This document shows, piece by piece, positions 46,194-58,160 of a stretch of 64,000 nucleotides of DNA (its first letter is position 1; each line of letters begins with the position of its first letter). The notes below the pieces were generated by a model. That model was not told where the DNA came from, did no database searches, and worked only from the letters and a program-made list of their open reading frames with translations. This DNA comes from Epiperipatus broadwayi (taxonomy: Eukaryota > Onychophora > Udeonychophora > Euonychophora > Peripatidae), in NCBI GenBank assembly GCA_028023455.1, contig JAQFVV010012394.1, forward strand, positions 18,802,353 to 18,866,352. Reading direction: 5' to 3'. The position numbers and the translations under genes were made by a program.

Positions 46194-47090
46194 TACACCT
46201 GGGTCTCATTTTATGCGGATTATTTTAATGCGATTTTGAAGTTATGCGATTCATATTTCTTCTTAATAACTTTCATATTTCACTATATTTCTTATTTTGA
46301 CTTGAATTTTTTTCCCAAAAATATAATGTTATATCCGCAGCTAATGTGAATATGGCCTGAAGCTGTATTTAAAACTTAGCTTTTATGTAAATAACCTATT
46401 TATAGTAATAGATTTATATTTAATATAAAAGTATCGCAATAAATATTCAAAAAATTTAAACTTTTAAAATGTATTTTGTTATATATAACAGAAATAAATA
46501 ATCTTTTAGATTTTTAAAATAAAAAATGAAGATTTTATAAAGTGAAAATAATTTTTCTAATGATAATGTATAATCTTTTTGTTTTGATTGCGATCCCATT
46601 TTTTTAATACAGAAACAGAAAACCATTAACACAGCACAAGACTGAAAATAGCGCTAGTTGTACATCACATCACAAATAAAAATAAAGTGGTTAACAGGTT
46701 TCTCTGGGCATAATTGCTGAGAAGCCACAATACATCACATCACATCGAATCTGATTTCTTACCAGTTTACAAACAATGCTAGCGGTAATGATTAAAATAT
46801 GTATAAAAAATGTAAAATTAAATACTGTAGTAATACACAAAGTAAAAAAAAGTTTGTCGTATTATTTTTCAAATATTTGAAATTTTTTATTAGTTATACT
46901 TTATTTGCTTATTTTTTTAATGTGAATTTTAAAGTAATTATTCCATGTTGCTTTGCTTTTATGCGAATTCTGAAAATTACAGCACCTATCTCCCATTTTT
47001 CAAAATAAATTAAGTCTATTTTTGTGCGATTTTTTTTAATGCAGGTTTTCTGTGGAACTTATCTACCGTGTAAAACGAAACCCAGGTGTA
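46194..47090. mobile_element. pogo/Tigger-like non-autonomous DNA transposon
   Basis: Terminal inverted repeats CACCTGGGTCTCATTTTATG-CGG (from 46196) and, inverted at the right, CACCTGGGTTTCGTTTTACA-CGG (ending 47088) are each bordered by TA, as expected for Tc1/mariner-superfamily insertion. The terminus with TCGTTTTA-CGG...TTCC-ACAGAAAACCTGCATTAAA strongly resembles the Tigger/pogo type. The 893-bp interior has no transposase; the 69-codon frame at 46799 is low-complexity. A tandem of CACATCACATC words lies near 46660-46745. It probably sits in the NPHP4 intron. Confidence 0.8.
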
Positions 47091-47985
47091 TTCATAATAT
47101 GTCAAAATCCTCCATAAACAATGTTGAGTAAGGATTGGTTGTCAGTATTAGATTAATTAGGAGAATCAATTGAAATTTTAATGCAGGTATATTATACAAC
47201 TACAGTGTAGTGATCATGAATGAGGAATAATGTAGTATAAAAGATTACTATATGAGAATATATTATGAAACATTATATATACAAGAAAATTTGGATATGT
47301 TGTATTTTTTAAACCACCAAATAAACACCATGTGCTGCAATCTGTTCTCTAAATAATTGTACTCCAATAAGGCTCAAAATAATAACATTCTTTTTAATGG
47401 ATTTTTATTCAGCAAACATCAAGTACCTTCTACAAATGCCTGGAAGAAAATTGGTAATATTTTTTTTACCACAGATCTCTATAAATCTATTTTAAAAACT
47501 AACAATATTTAAATGATATGCCATAATTTCAAAGCAGAGAATAATTAATTTGATAAATTTTTGGGAAAGATAATTAGAAGCTCTCCGGTGTAAGATTCTT
47601 ATTGCCTTTTAGCTTATATAAATCGCTGCTTTGAAATCTGATCGCACAGGCATATTTGCAAATGTTGAAAGTCTTATTTTTTAAATATTGATGAAATTTA
47701 GTATATTTTTGAAAAGTAATTATTTTTGATCATAAATCAGTAGTTGATTTGTCAGTTTCAGGTTTAGAAAGAATATAACTGCTCCAGATTAATACTTATT
47801 AAATAATTAAATATAGATAATTATAATTACACCATGACTTTATATGGTTAAATCTTGGAAAAAGGAATATTTTCTCTTCTGACTGAACAATAAAATATAA
47901 TTCACATTTTATAATCAAAGACAGAATTAATTTAAAAGTGTTAGAGTAGTATTACAATCAAAAAAAAATTATTATCACTGTATGA
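47091..47985. other. AT-rich DNA, no gene recognised
   Basis: No exon, RNA gene or repeat was identified with confidence. Confidence 0.5.
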
Positions 47986-48605
47986 ACATAGATATTAATC
48001 TGTGATACAGACATATTATGTTTTGCTTGATTTAATACGTTAAAAAAATGGTATTTCATCATAGTGATATAATGAAAGCAACTACATTAGTCATATAGAG
48101 TTATTATTTTGTTTAATTTATTGTAATGAGGTGAAATAGCAAGATCATAATTTCAAAAAATATTTTCTTCAACTTTCTGGATGTAATACTTTTTTTTCCC
48201 ATATGTCAAAGTGTTGACTGGGAAGCGAATCAATGCTTAACAGTTTTCTGGATGTAGTACTTCAGACTCTAATAATATAAAATCACATCTTTGTTGGATT
48301 GAATATATGTGAACAAACCAATGAAAGACTTCTTACAAAAAGTATTTTATGGTAAATTTGCAAATGATTTTCATGGGCGAGGCAAATCCTGTTTACATTA
48401 TAAGAATTATTTCAAAGACACTTTAAAGTGCCATACAGATTACCTTTATTGGGAAAATATAGCTAAAGATAGAATACAATGGTGAGCTACAATTAAACAT
48501 GGTGTTGATGTCTTTTAGAAAGATGGCTTCACAAAGTATCACATAACCAGACAAATGAATCATCATACATTGGTACATTATTTGTATGATTGTCACAAAA
48601 CTCAT
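47986..48605 (+). pseudogene. LINE family A 3' end with nested SINE
   Basis: The sequence parallels the end of the LINE at 9720-10230. It shows MVFHHSDI-like residues near 48050, a segment around QDHNFK near 48150, IKSHLCWIEYM near 48280, then FANDFHGRGKSCLHYKNYFK and a C-terminal block ENIAKDRIQW near 48450 in which the next codon has become a stop. The block order (W-x-GH region, YKD, W-E-x-x-A-x-DR-x-x-W) is that of LINE ORF2 C-termini. A SINE fragment splits it at 48192-48244. The minus frame at 48423-48605 is its shadow. Confidence 0.75.
48174..48262 (-). mobile_element. truncated SINE with 18-bp target duplication, inserted in LINE A
   Basis: The flanks TTTCTGGATGTAATACTT (48174-48191) and TTTCTGGATGTAGTACTT (48245-48262) match at 17 of 18 positions. 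The 53 bp between them read on the minus strand as a diverged box B region and end of the tRNA-derived SINE (GATTCGCTTCCCAGTCAACA then CTTTGACATATG). Confidence 0.8.
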
Positions 48606-51600
48606 TTTAAAATAATGTTAGTAATAACTTGCAACTGTTTGTCTTCCCTCTTAAGCATATATATTGTAACAGAAATAAATATCACCATTTGTAACAGAAA
48701 ATAAATAGAAATTGGATAGATAGAAATTATTAATTATTATAATATTCTTAATCTGTGCCCTTTGTAACAGTAAGAAATAAAGAAGCAATAGATGCAATTT
48801 GTAACAGAAATAAAAATAATAGAAATTATGAAAAAGGCTACTATTTTGTAACTGATAATAAATATATATAGATGAGTGGTAAAATGATAGTTGCTATAAT
48901 TCAATAACTAAATACTAAACAGGATATATGATATGCTCCTGCGGTTCATCATTTGTAACCAAGTAAATTAAATGAGAAATGAATTTACTGTGTTAGCTAG
49001 AATACAATTTATAATTAAATAAGGATGACGCTAACATATAAATAAGAACATATGCATATCATGCTCTATTTGGGTGTCTATTTATAATTAATTAAATATA
49101 ACATTATAGCCCAATTGCAACTATCTCAAACATTAATTCTGTCACGCTAATAATGAAATAAATAAATTCTCTCAATTCTCAATACTTAAAATAATAAAAA
49201 TTAAAATTAAAACTATCATCATTAAAGATTTAATGATATTTAAATATTGGGGAAGTCATTTGAACAATAAAACATACTGGCCATTGTCATCAAATAAAAT
49301 AATATTAAATATACCAGCTGAATAAAATTACCCATGGTGAGATCTCTGGAGTGCATTTCGCTTATCTCCAATACTAGGTTCTTTTAACAAAGAATCCTTC
49401 CTATTCTTCTTTTCCACTATATAAGACCATTCATGGTCATATGCACACACTGGTGCTATTCATGACAACTTATAAAAAAAAAAATCATATAAAGTTAATA
49501 TTATGAAGTTGGAAAGGGATTGGATCACTTTTTATTCAGTTTAGCTAAGTACATGTGTTTTCCCATGAGCGCCACTAGATTGTTTTAAATCTAGATAAAT
49601 GTCTGTTTAGAGTGTACTGAGTTCAAACTCCTTCGGTACATTTTTATCACACATGACTTGGATGACTAATGAAAAAAATGACACTCATATTTTACTCATG
49701 TCAATAAAATCATAAGATCCCCATATCACCAAAATTTATATAGATCAAGACTCTTATAGACATTGCTAGCTCATTTTATGTATATTGATGAACAGACAAG
49801 TATAATCTTATTAATGGCTTCTAAACAAGCATCGTGAAGACCATTATTGATATTGATGGCCATTTAACTAGATTATTTATCACAATATAAAGGTAATAAT
49901 GATGATGATAATAATATCATAATAATAATGATAATAATAGTGATGATGATACCAACCATAGCTTATTAATAAACTCACAACAATAACTTTATCTTTATAA
50001 ACTCATAAGCACTTATTAAAATCATCCCTTGTCAAAATGGGATTTAAATATTACATTCACTAGTATTTAGAAGTTTATGGTTATTTACTAAAATACTTTT
50101 ATAGTTAAAAATAGGATTCAATAATACTAGTGATGATGACTGATCATCACGCTTCTCTCCATGTGATATTCAACTTTCTATACACCCCTATTTACTAAGT
50201 TTATTAATTATGTTAAATGTTAGATTTAATGCTTATAATTTATTTAATCAATGATGATGGCGATCATAACTCTTGTATACTATTATTTGAAACAGTGTTT
50301 TAAATCAATAATATATCCATCTTTGATGAGAATGATCAAAACTCATGGGAACAACATAATTTTAGCTTTCTTTATTATTAGCCTACAATTATTAAAACTT
50401 GGTTATTATCAAGCATAATCCCTAAATACTTAAAGGTAAATCAACATTCTAGTTTACTTAACATTTTGCGAGTGCTTTCTTAATATTTGCGAATGCTGAT
50501 GATTCTTAATATCTGCGAATGATGATGATGATGATCATTTAAAACAATAGAATTAAGACAAGAAAAATACAACAATATTTTTAATAAGAACTCGGAAACC
50601 AATTAAGATATATAATTATATTTTATTAATACTATTACTCTTTCTTTCTTTAAAATCAAATTTACTAATTAGATAAATGGCTTATTATTACATTAATTCA
50701 ATACAAAACTAATACAAAAATTTATATAAGCACAACCAAATAAATTTCATATATAAGTTTGTCATTTTTGGATATTTTAAAATAAGTGGGCTTAAAATGA
50801 CATTAAAAAATATATTTCATGGAATGCTTACTTAAGACTTTCCTAACTTATTATATCATAAAAATAAATTTCATATGTAACCTGTGTTTTATTTCACTTC
50901 CATTCATATGTAAGCCTTGCTTTTAAATTTACCATATTTAAACTAATCATGCATAGCCTATTCTTTTGACGTGTTTGTATAAGCAGTTACACATGCACAC
51001 ATTGTAACGGTCAGAAAACGTGTGACTCATAAACATAGTGCAGAATTCGACCACCATACAGAACAGCAGCACCATCGAGTAGCGAAGCCACCCGTGGTAC
51101 TGAGTTCGAACATAGTTTATCAGTTCCACAATACAATCCACGAAACAACGCATCTGATGCGACATTAGTAAATATTTCCTTAGGCACGGTGGTCAGGGAT
51201 ATGCAAGAGACTCATGATTTTATTCTCGAGTTAGCCAATAACCAAACTAATATTAATTAAACATTCATATTTACATAATCGAGGAAATATTATATAGAAT
51301 GGGTATCGAATAAATGAAACGTAAATGCAGACATATAGTTTAAAATTATTTATTAAACATTTTAATAAAACAATCTAATAATATTTTATGGCCTACCAAC
51401 TTCAGTAGCAGGATTTGCGACATGATTATATTTTAAAAAACACATTTATTTATTTAGACATTATTTTATATTGAGGATTTCAGTAGCAGTATTTCCGATA
51501 CTGTAATGTTTACAAAAGGAATACATTTATTTGAAGGCGTAATCTAGCTACCTAAAACTCTCGAGTGAGTATTTCTAATGCATGCATGGAGGGATTTATA

Positions 51601-51801
51601 CCTTTGCAATGCAAGAGTCTAAAGTATGGGTTATAAGAGTAACGGCAGACATATATTTATTTAATTAAAATATTTATTTATAACTAAGGGCAAACATTTA
51701 TTTGAGAGTGAATTACGAAGATAATGCAGAGGCGGAGTGATATATAGAATAATAGAATTGAGCAAAGGAGCACGTGGTACGCTTTAGAAAGGCGATATGG
51801 A

Positions 51802-52107
51802 ATGGCAGTATATCGAAACTGCAATGCCGCGAATGGGTTTATAAGAATATCAGACTGGTCTCTGCCTCAGTCCGACGAAGTAAGGTGTCACATAAGCATA
51901 ACCAGGGACAAGCGGTACGTGACGCGATTTGCCGGCTGGCTGCATGACATTGTCAAATCCTACGGGAGCACCCATTATGCCCGCTTGTGTAGGACGACTG
52001 GGGTTAATTTCAACCCTGAAGAATCCGGAAATTTCACGGCGGAATGGGTCATCGCGTCTCTAAAACGTAACACATGTATACTGATAATTGATTATGATGA
52101 GATTTAA
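51802..52107 (+). CDS. unrecognised 101-codon frame carried by the insertion
   Basis: ATG to TAA, 101 residues, ending CILIIDYDEI. Local G+C is close to one half by count over the first 120 bp, against roughly a quarter around it, and the frame ends where the G+C drops. Composition is balanced (Cys, Trp, His and Arg present), with SITRDKRYVTRFAGWLHD and HYARLCRTTGV in the middle, unlike the low-complexity chance frames nearby. No signal peptide or membrane segment is seen, and I do not recognise a family. It may be a captured host exon, a cargo gene, or a remnant of a larger element protein. A second ATG upstream at 51797 is out of frame. Confidence 0.45.
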   Translation: MAVYRNCNAANGFIRISDWSLPQSDEVRCHISITRDKRYVTRFAGWLHDIVKSYGSTHYARLCRTTGVNFNPEESGNFTAEWVIASLKRNTCILIIDYDEI

Positions 52108-52814
52108 ATAGATTTCTAATTCGGCTCTACATTATCAACATTTACTAAAGAACGTTGGTGACTCTCAAAGAAATGTAATTTTCTGGAATGATTCACTGAT
52201 TATTTAATAAATACAAAACATATATAACTTGGGAATTATTATAACTAATACATCAGTCATTTGCAAAGTAGTAGACCCCTGCATTACAATAAATGAAGCA
52301 TTGAATGCGTGTCGATTTATATGAAAGTTAAGTTATTAAAGAAAGTAAATATTAATGAAAATTTGACATGCATTCATTGTTTTAAGCGCTCATAGATTTA
52401 AACTTTGAAAATTGAAATAATTATGAGCATGCCATAATTAAATAATAACTATAGATAGAAATGTAGATTATAGAAATACGCACCCAAGACAGAACGAGGT
52501 AAGCTAGATTAGTAGAGAAATTTACACATTAAGTTAATTATTCAGTTTTAGTTATACAAATGATAGTTTTTACATTTTATAATTTAGATAAGGATTATGA
52601 AGAAGAGCTATAGCATATTATTAGAATACTCTAGAGTTTGAACACAGACAGGTACCTGTTTTATAAGAAGTTTTCTGAATCCATTAATTTAGCAGCAAAA
52701 AGTTCACGAGTGGCAAGTCTTTCTTGTATTTAGATATTCATTTAATTTCATGGCAGCAGCAGCTTTCTCATTCATTTCAGGCAGCAGATCTTCATGGTGA
52801 ATTTATGATGGGCA

Positions 52815-53039
52815 ATGAAAGTTCAGCATCCGATAGGCCACCTCCCGATGGAGAATAATCTAGGTGCTTTACTCGGTCATACCTTGGCAGGAACCAATTA
52901 TTTTTTATATTTTTGGAGACTCTCAGTGATCGAGAGCAAAGCTAAAGTTTTAGTGAATGTCTCCAGCAAGTCTAAGATGGCCTCTTTTCTTATCTTGATC
53001 TTTCACATTTTTGTTAAGATATTTTTAGGTTCTATTTAA
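52815..53039 (+). CDS. small frame within the insertion, doubtful
   Basis: 74 codons from ATG to TAA. The first 50 residues are mixed (GHLPMENNLGALLGHTLAG) and the end is hydrophobic (FLILIFHIFVKIFLG), as a single C-terminal membrane segment would be. G+C is moderately raised. There is no family resemblance and no independent support. Confidence 0.2.
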   Translation: MKVQHPIGHLPMENNLGALLGHTLAGTNYFLYFWRLSVIESKAKVLVNVSSKSKMASFLILIFHIFVKIFLGSI

Positions 53040-54059
53040 TCTGCCCTGAGGATAATCAATGCATTTAGTTGGTTTTTAATTAAAGAAAGCTGCTGTTCTA
53101 TTGTTTACTTTTTACATTTCCTAATTACATTTTGGGGAATTTTTCTTTAATTAATCTATTATCTATCACTGACCGATGCTTTTAAATTTCAAAAAACAAA
53201 AAGGGAACATAAGATTATTTTAAGTTTTAATTAAATATTACATCAGATATTTTTAGAATTATTATTAAATGAAATTTAAACAAAGCAATAAATACGAACT
53301 TCATAATCCAAAATAAATGATTAAAATTATACAAAATTATATAACTAAAAGAAATCTAAATTATATTATTTTATCCCTATTTATTGCATTTAATTTGAGA
53401 TCGAAATGTGTGCGTGTTTATGCTGAATTCTACACATATTTATACATTTCTAAGATTGCTACACACACAATTTGATACCAACAAGTTTAAATTTGGGCGG
53501 GATAGATAGGTCAGTGAGAGACGACAGAAAAAGGTGAAACTTAAGATTCGAATACGAATCTTACTGTTTCAACACACCCTGTGATATGTCAACATATATT
53601 TTTAAAATGTGTTCTCTAATATTAGAGATTAATACATAAATCATATACATAAAAAAAATATTCTGGCAACCTTGAGCAAAAGAAAATAAAATACATTATA
53701 TCAATTTTAATATGCAACAAAATAAATAAAAAAACATTATAAATGCATATATTTATAGGTTGCTCATTATCATAACAAATGAAGAACAATAAAAAAAAAA
53801 CATTTCAATATTACAATGTATAATAATAAAAAAGATAAAAAAAATGAAAATTTAAGTTTAAAGATTTAAACTGTGTTTGTGTTATGTTATGTAATATTGA
53901 GAATAACTATCGATAAACAAGCCTTTAATGTTTCTGTATCAAAGAAAAATTGCTTTGACCCATAAATTAAAGTTTACTTTTAATAAGTAAGAATAAAAGA
54001 TCTGTTAATGAAAGTTCATAGTTACCCGATTATTTTCACTTCTTGCAAATGTCTCAAGT

Positions 54060-54395
54060 TTGAATTTCAGACTGCTTGTCTCATGTATAGCTTCAATAAG
54101 TTGATTTGCTCCATTTAAAAAAAAGGAAAGTTCTTGCAGATACTTTTAAGATAAACATGAATTAATTGACTTGCTTATTTCTTCAATTTTAAAATTATTT
54201 ATTGTTGATATTTTTGATAACGCTGAATTCGTTGACTGGCTTGCTTCTACCATTTCAAAAAGAGTTATTTCAAATACTTTTAGATAAGTATGAACTGGTG
54301 GATTTGCTTGTCTCTACCATTTAAAAAAAAAAACATTGTAGACACTTTAGATGACTATGAAAAAAATTTTAACAAAAAATTGGTTGATAGCTTAA
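54060..54395 (+). pseudogene. decayed 22-codon repeat, copy 1
   Basis: Corresponds to 60905-61235 in the second copy of the unit, where it is described. Units containing (G/A)ATACTTTT, (G/A)A(A/T)TT-TTGACT and TACCATTT(C/T)AAAAA recur about every 66 bp. Extra frameshifts relative to the other copy show that it is not under coding constraint now. Confidence 0.55.
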
Positions 54396-55662
54396 TCAAA
54401 CCTAATTATAAGGCCTTCATACATTTTTCTTTTCCTCTTCTTTCCCCTTCTCCCTCCATCCAAAGGTAATGAGCCTATAATAGACCAGGAGCCAGAAAAG
54501 AAAGCATTTCAAATAGCTTGTGTGGTTGGCTTTAAACTCGATCATTTTGTTGGCTACTATTCAACTGGTATATGAGTCCATAAACAGATTAGTGAGCTAA
54601 CTCATGATAGGAATTTCAAGAAGCAGAAACAATGGTTTTAGCAATGCAAATTCATTGTATTATACACAGCAAAATATATTAATATCATTCCATAAAATTG
54701 TTAATAACTTCTTCCAAGAAATTCAATTTTGTTCCATTTTTTTCTTTATCTTAATCTTGCTGGTAATTACTTATATATATGCACATCTTCGTCTATACTG
54801 ACTTTAAAACAAGAGTAATTTTTTTCTTCCTCAATTTTTAAAAAGTGAAAAAAAAAACTGATAGCTACATCTCCTTTTCCCAACATTAAAAAAAACTGAT
54901 TGATCCTCTAAATATTGTTTCATTCCATTTATATTGCGAATCTTTGATCAAAGAAAAGGACCACCTGGAAATCTTATCTTGAAATAAAGATAAAAAATCA
55001 GAGTTTGACAAGTTTAATGGTCTGTCGCAATTTTACAAGAAAATTAATAATCACATTTTAATCCATCAAAGCACCTCTTTTCTAAAACAATCTTAGACAC
55101 AGATAACACAAACAATAAAGCTGGCAATCTATAGTCACTAGAAATAGGTGTAAAAATGCTTTATGTTTAAACATTCAAACTCACACGTGTACAATTTCAC
55201 ATCCTAATCTACTAATCTTGATCGCTTTATTTTACACTTTCTTTCTGATCTATTTTGTTTAATAAAAATATAGTTAAATAATTTCAACACCTTATTTAAT
55301 AAAATATAATAAATCCCTATATTAAATATTGTTTCTCATTACCTTTTTCTTTTTATAACTGCTTATTTATTAACTATTTATAAACTATATAATAATAAAT
55401 GCACACACAAATCTATATATATATAAAATAATTTTTTTTAATTAAATAATATATCTGTGTGTTTGAAATGAGTCATATACGTACATTTGCCTCACTCCCA
55501 AACAAAAAAAAAATTTTGATAGTCTCTCATGACACTATCTTCCTTAAACTACTAACCAACTACTTAATATATACATTTGTTTTTTTTTATTAATACAAAT
55601 TTGACTACAGTCTATTATTGATGACTATCCTCATGAACTATTAAACAAGTGTTCTACATGCA

Positions 55663-56864
55663 TCATGTCTTATTGATTTCAGAACAACTTGCTATTGGAT
55701 TTTTATTTCCATTGATCATGGGTCTACAATTTTCACTTAGATCATTGGAGTTATTCCCAGGCCAACTTATATTTGGTTTGCTAGGTTTTGTGGGATAGTG
55801 TCAGCCTAACTGATTATTCACAATCCTTATGATGGAGATTTTATAACTATAGCTCTCCTCCCTCCTAGAATAATCTTCAGCCTTACTTTCTATAACTCCC
55901 AGGGTATCCAACAGGTCTGCCACTCTCATTGGGGAGTACACATCATCCGCTACCATATATATATTCCCAGGCATTCCTATGTTTGGTTTGCCGGGTTTTG
56001 TGGGATATTGTCGGCCTAACTGGTTTCTTCCAACTCTCATACTGGAGACTTTATAGCCATAGCTCTCCTCCCTCCTAGAATAACTTTTATCCATCCTTTT
56101 GGTATCTCCCAATGTCTCAAACATGTCTGCTACACTTACTGAGGCATATACATCAGCAGCTATCTTTAATTCCAAGAAATTAGCTTTACTGACTACATCT
56201 TTCCTGAGGTCAATTTGTTCCTGTACAGTGGCTACCTTTATTTCTAGGTTATGGATCTCACTGTATATATCCTCTTTGGGATTGGTCTGTTCTTGAACAG
56301 CAGCTACCTCATCATTTTCATATGGCTTGATTATAGTCACATAACTCTCTGGCACTATTTCTTGTTCTGGGCTGGTCATCTTATTATCAGTTTCTTTACT
56401 TGAATCAGTTACTTGATTATTCATTTCTTGCGATGGTGGATCCATCTTATTCTTTAATTCCTGAGACTGTCCATTAAAAGACTCATGAATTGTTTGGAAG
56501 TACTGATACATTTTTCTGATTCATTTCTTTGAAGTGCTGATCCAACCTCTGGTTTATCTTTTGCCTCATTTCTTTAAACTGTGCCATCATAATTTGTATA
56601 CACTCATGCTCACTTAGCATTTCCTTTTTCTTGATCCCTGCAGTGGCTACTTCTTTATTTTGTTCTATATTACTTTTTTTTTATACTTATTTAGAAACTT
56701 ATAAAATATTTATATTACTGATTCTTTTCTGCTTTATTCTGTTCTGCTCTATTCTGTTCTGATTTATTCTGTTCTGCTCCCTGATTTCCTATACATCCAG
56801 AGTTAAACACCTTTATCTATCCACCCATATACTTTAAAATTTCCAACCACTCTTTCTCAGCCAT
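55663..56864 (-). pseudogene. two-module coding remnant, Gag-like
   Basis: On the minus strand an ATG at 56864 opens a frame reading MAEKEWLEILKYMGG, then a TAG. It continues in frame with a Gln/Lys-rich stretch (AEQNKSEQNRAEQNK) to a TAA at 56717. After a short gap the frame resumes with MMAQFKEMRQKINQRL, shifts by one near 56512, and runs as a clear 236-codon frame (56511-55801). That part has a coiled-coil-like half, then two modules of about 70 residues. Each module holds VAD(M/L)-TLG, YSRREESY-YK and NQLG...YPTKP-KPNI-PGN. In the second module the Arg codon CGA has become TGA, and the homologous frame continues 45 codons to 55663. Coiled-coil plus a basic modular region suggests a retroelement Gag; a decayed cellular gene is possible. 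No zinc knuckle, protease or reverse transcriptase was seen. Confidence 0.6.
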
Positions 56865-58160
56865 AATTCTCCCCATCCATCTATCTATATCTTAAGTGCC
56901 TTTAATTAACTTAACCTCCATCATCACTCATTTTTTACTTATATCTGATTGATAAAGTATGAGGTCATAGCCCCTATTTAAAAACATTTATTTAAGAATA
57001 AGCTATCTCTGTATTAGTGTGCCCTTTTTATGCCATCATTTATCTAGTTTTTAATGCTTTCATAAAACTTAACTCTCTCTATGCCCTATTTTAATACACT
57101 AAGCAAAAAAAATTACTTATATAACATATGTGCCTATATTTATAATAGAGTTCATACCTCAAGTTATATATATATACTCATCTACCCTTCCAGAGATCTG
57201 ACAGATACTGACAGCCAAAAGAATGATTAGCAATTCACAATCATGAGATAGATAAAAGAAATTCAATCACTGCACTTAAAGCACACAATGCTCCATGAAC
57301 ACTCAGATGATCACCCCAATTCAATCACTCTAAGCTACTACAACCCATAATAGTTTATTGCAAACACTGTTGCATTGCCCTGCTTACTTCCAAGTCTTAG
57401 GGGCTTTAATTCATAAAATACTGCCTTGCTTATCTTTAAAGTCTTAGAGGCAACTATTATATATATCAGTAAAAAAAAATACTGCCTTGCTCTCTCTGGA
57501 GTCTTAGAGGCAAAATCATGGCAGGCCTACTGTTAACTGCTTCATGATAAATAATAACTGATATTATAATCTGGGTTGGAGCAGTGAATGAGATAAATCA
57601 ATCACCAGTGGCATGAATACATCACATCCTCAAGGCAATGACAAAAATTCTCCATCCATCATCAAAATTGTAATACAACCAACCAAACTCCAACAATCAA
57701 ATATCCAATCCAACCTCCAAAATCATAGATTTTCTATAACACAAACTTTTCAAATATGAACAAAATTATTATTCTACAATTCAAGGCTATTAATATTTCT
57801 ATGCTTATCTAGCAGCAATGCTATATTTCACTGATAAGCAAAATATTTAAAAAACAGTGCTATTAACTTTAACACTTATTATAAGTTGTGATATCTTTAT
57901 ATTTTAAAATTGAAACTAAGCTGTTTAATGGCTGTATTTATTTATCATCATCAAAAATGCAATAATAGTAATCATCATCATCTAAACATAAGGCCAAAAT
58001 ATTTGTATATAATAATAAAAAAAAAAATACACACACACAAAAAAAAACTTTTTTTTTTAAACCATACATCTGTCATCATTATATACTACACATCTCTCAG
58101 GTATGTGGCATATTTCAAGCCCTTATTTGGCTTATTTCGAGCTCTAGTTGGTGCGCCATT
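56865..58160. other. AT-rich DNA with a small tandem repeat
   Basis: Three diverged copies of CTGCCTTGCTTATCTTTAAA-GTCTTAGAGGCAA lie at about 57377, 57422 and 57482. The rest is AT-rich. No gene was recognised; it could be the leader of the Gag-like remnant. Confidence 0.5.

Larger units (their letters stand above)
51002..53572 (+). mobile_element. 2,571-bp insertion absent from the paralogous copy
   Basis: The second copy of the unit preserves the empty site (GCACACACACCCTG at 60402-60415). Here GCACACA is followed at 51002 by TTGTAACGGTCAGAAAACG, and the segment ends ...CTTACTGTTTCAA at 53572 before CACACCCTG. The end, inverted, begins TTGAAACAGTAAGA and matches the start TTGTAACGGTCAGA at 11 of 14 positions, a short imperfect terminal repeat. 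CA or CACA is the possible target duplication. A 9-bp stem TAAGATTCG/CGAATCTTA (53542-53563) lies 9 nt before the right end. No transposase or replicase is recognisable. The superfamily is unresolved; a Helitron-like reading would need CTRR at the end, which is not present. Confidence 0.75.
48663..55484. repeat. long duplicated unit, copy 1 (interrupted)
   Basis: It matches 58161-62323 over about 4.2 kb with few differences by eye: strong similarity runs from 48828 to 50999 and from 53573 to 55484. The left border is a cluster of TTTGTAACAGAAATAAA words at about 48666, 48691, 48763, 48798 and 48853. The right border ends GAAATGAGTCATATAC. A 2,571-bp insertion interrupts the unit. Both copies contain a (GATGAT/ATAATA)n microsatellite (49895-49950 here). 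There is no gene, terminal inverted repeat or clear target duplication, so it is either a large non-autonomous element or a dispersed segmental duplication. Confidence 0.88.

Noticed and set aside
47320-47400. Possible minus-strand exon (reading LIGVQLFREQIAAHG)
   Set aside because: Short, in a stop-rich context without convincing splice sites or a recognised family.
51002-53572. Helitron identity for the insertion
   Set aside because: There is a hairpin near one end, but the end is TTTCAA, not CTRR, and there is no TC start; left unresolved.
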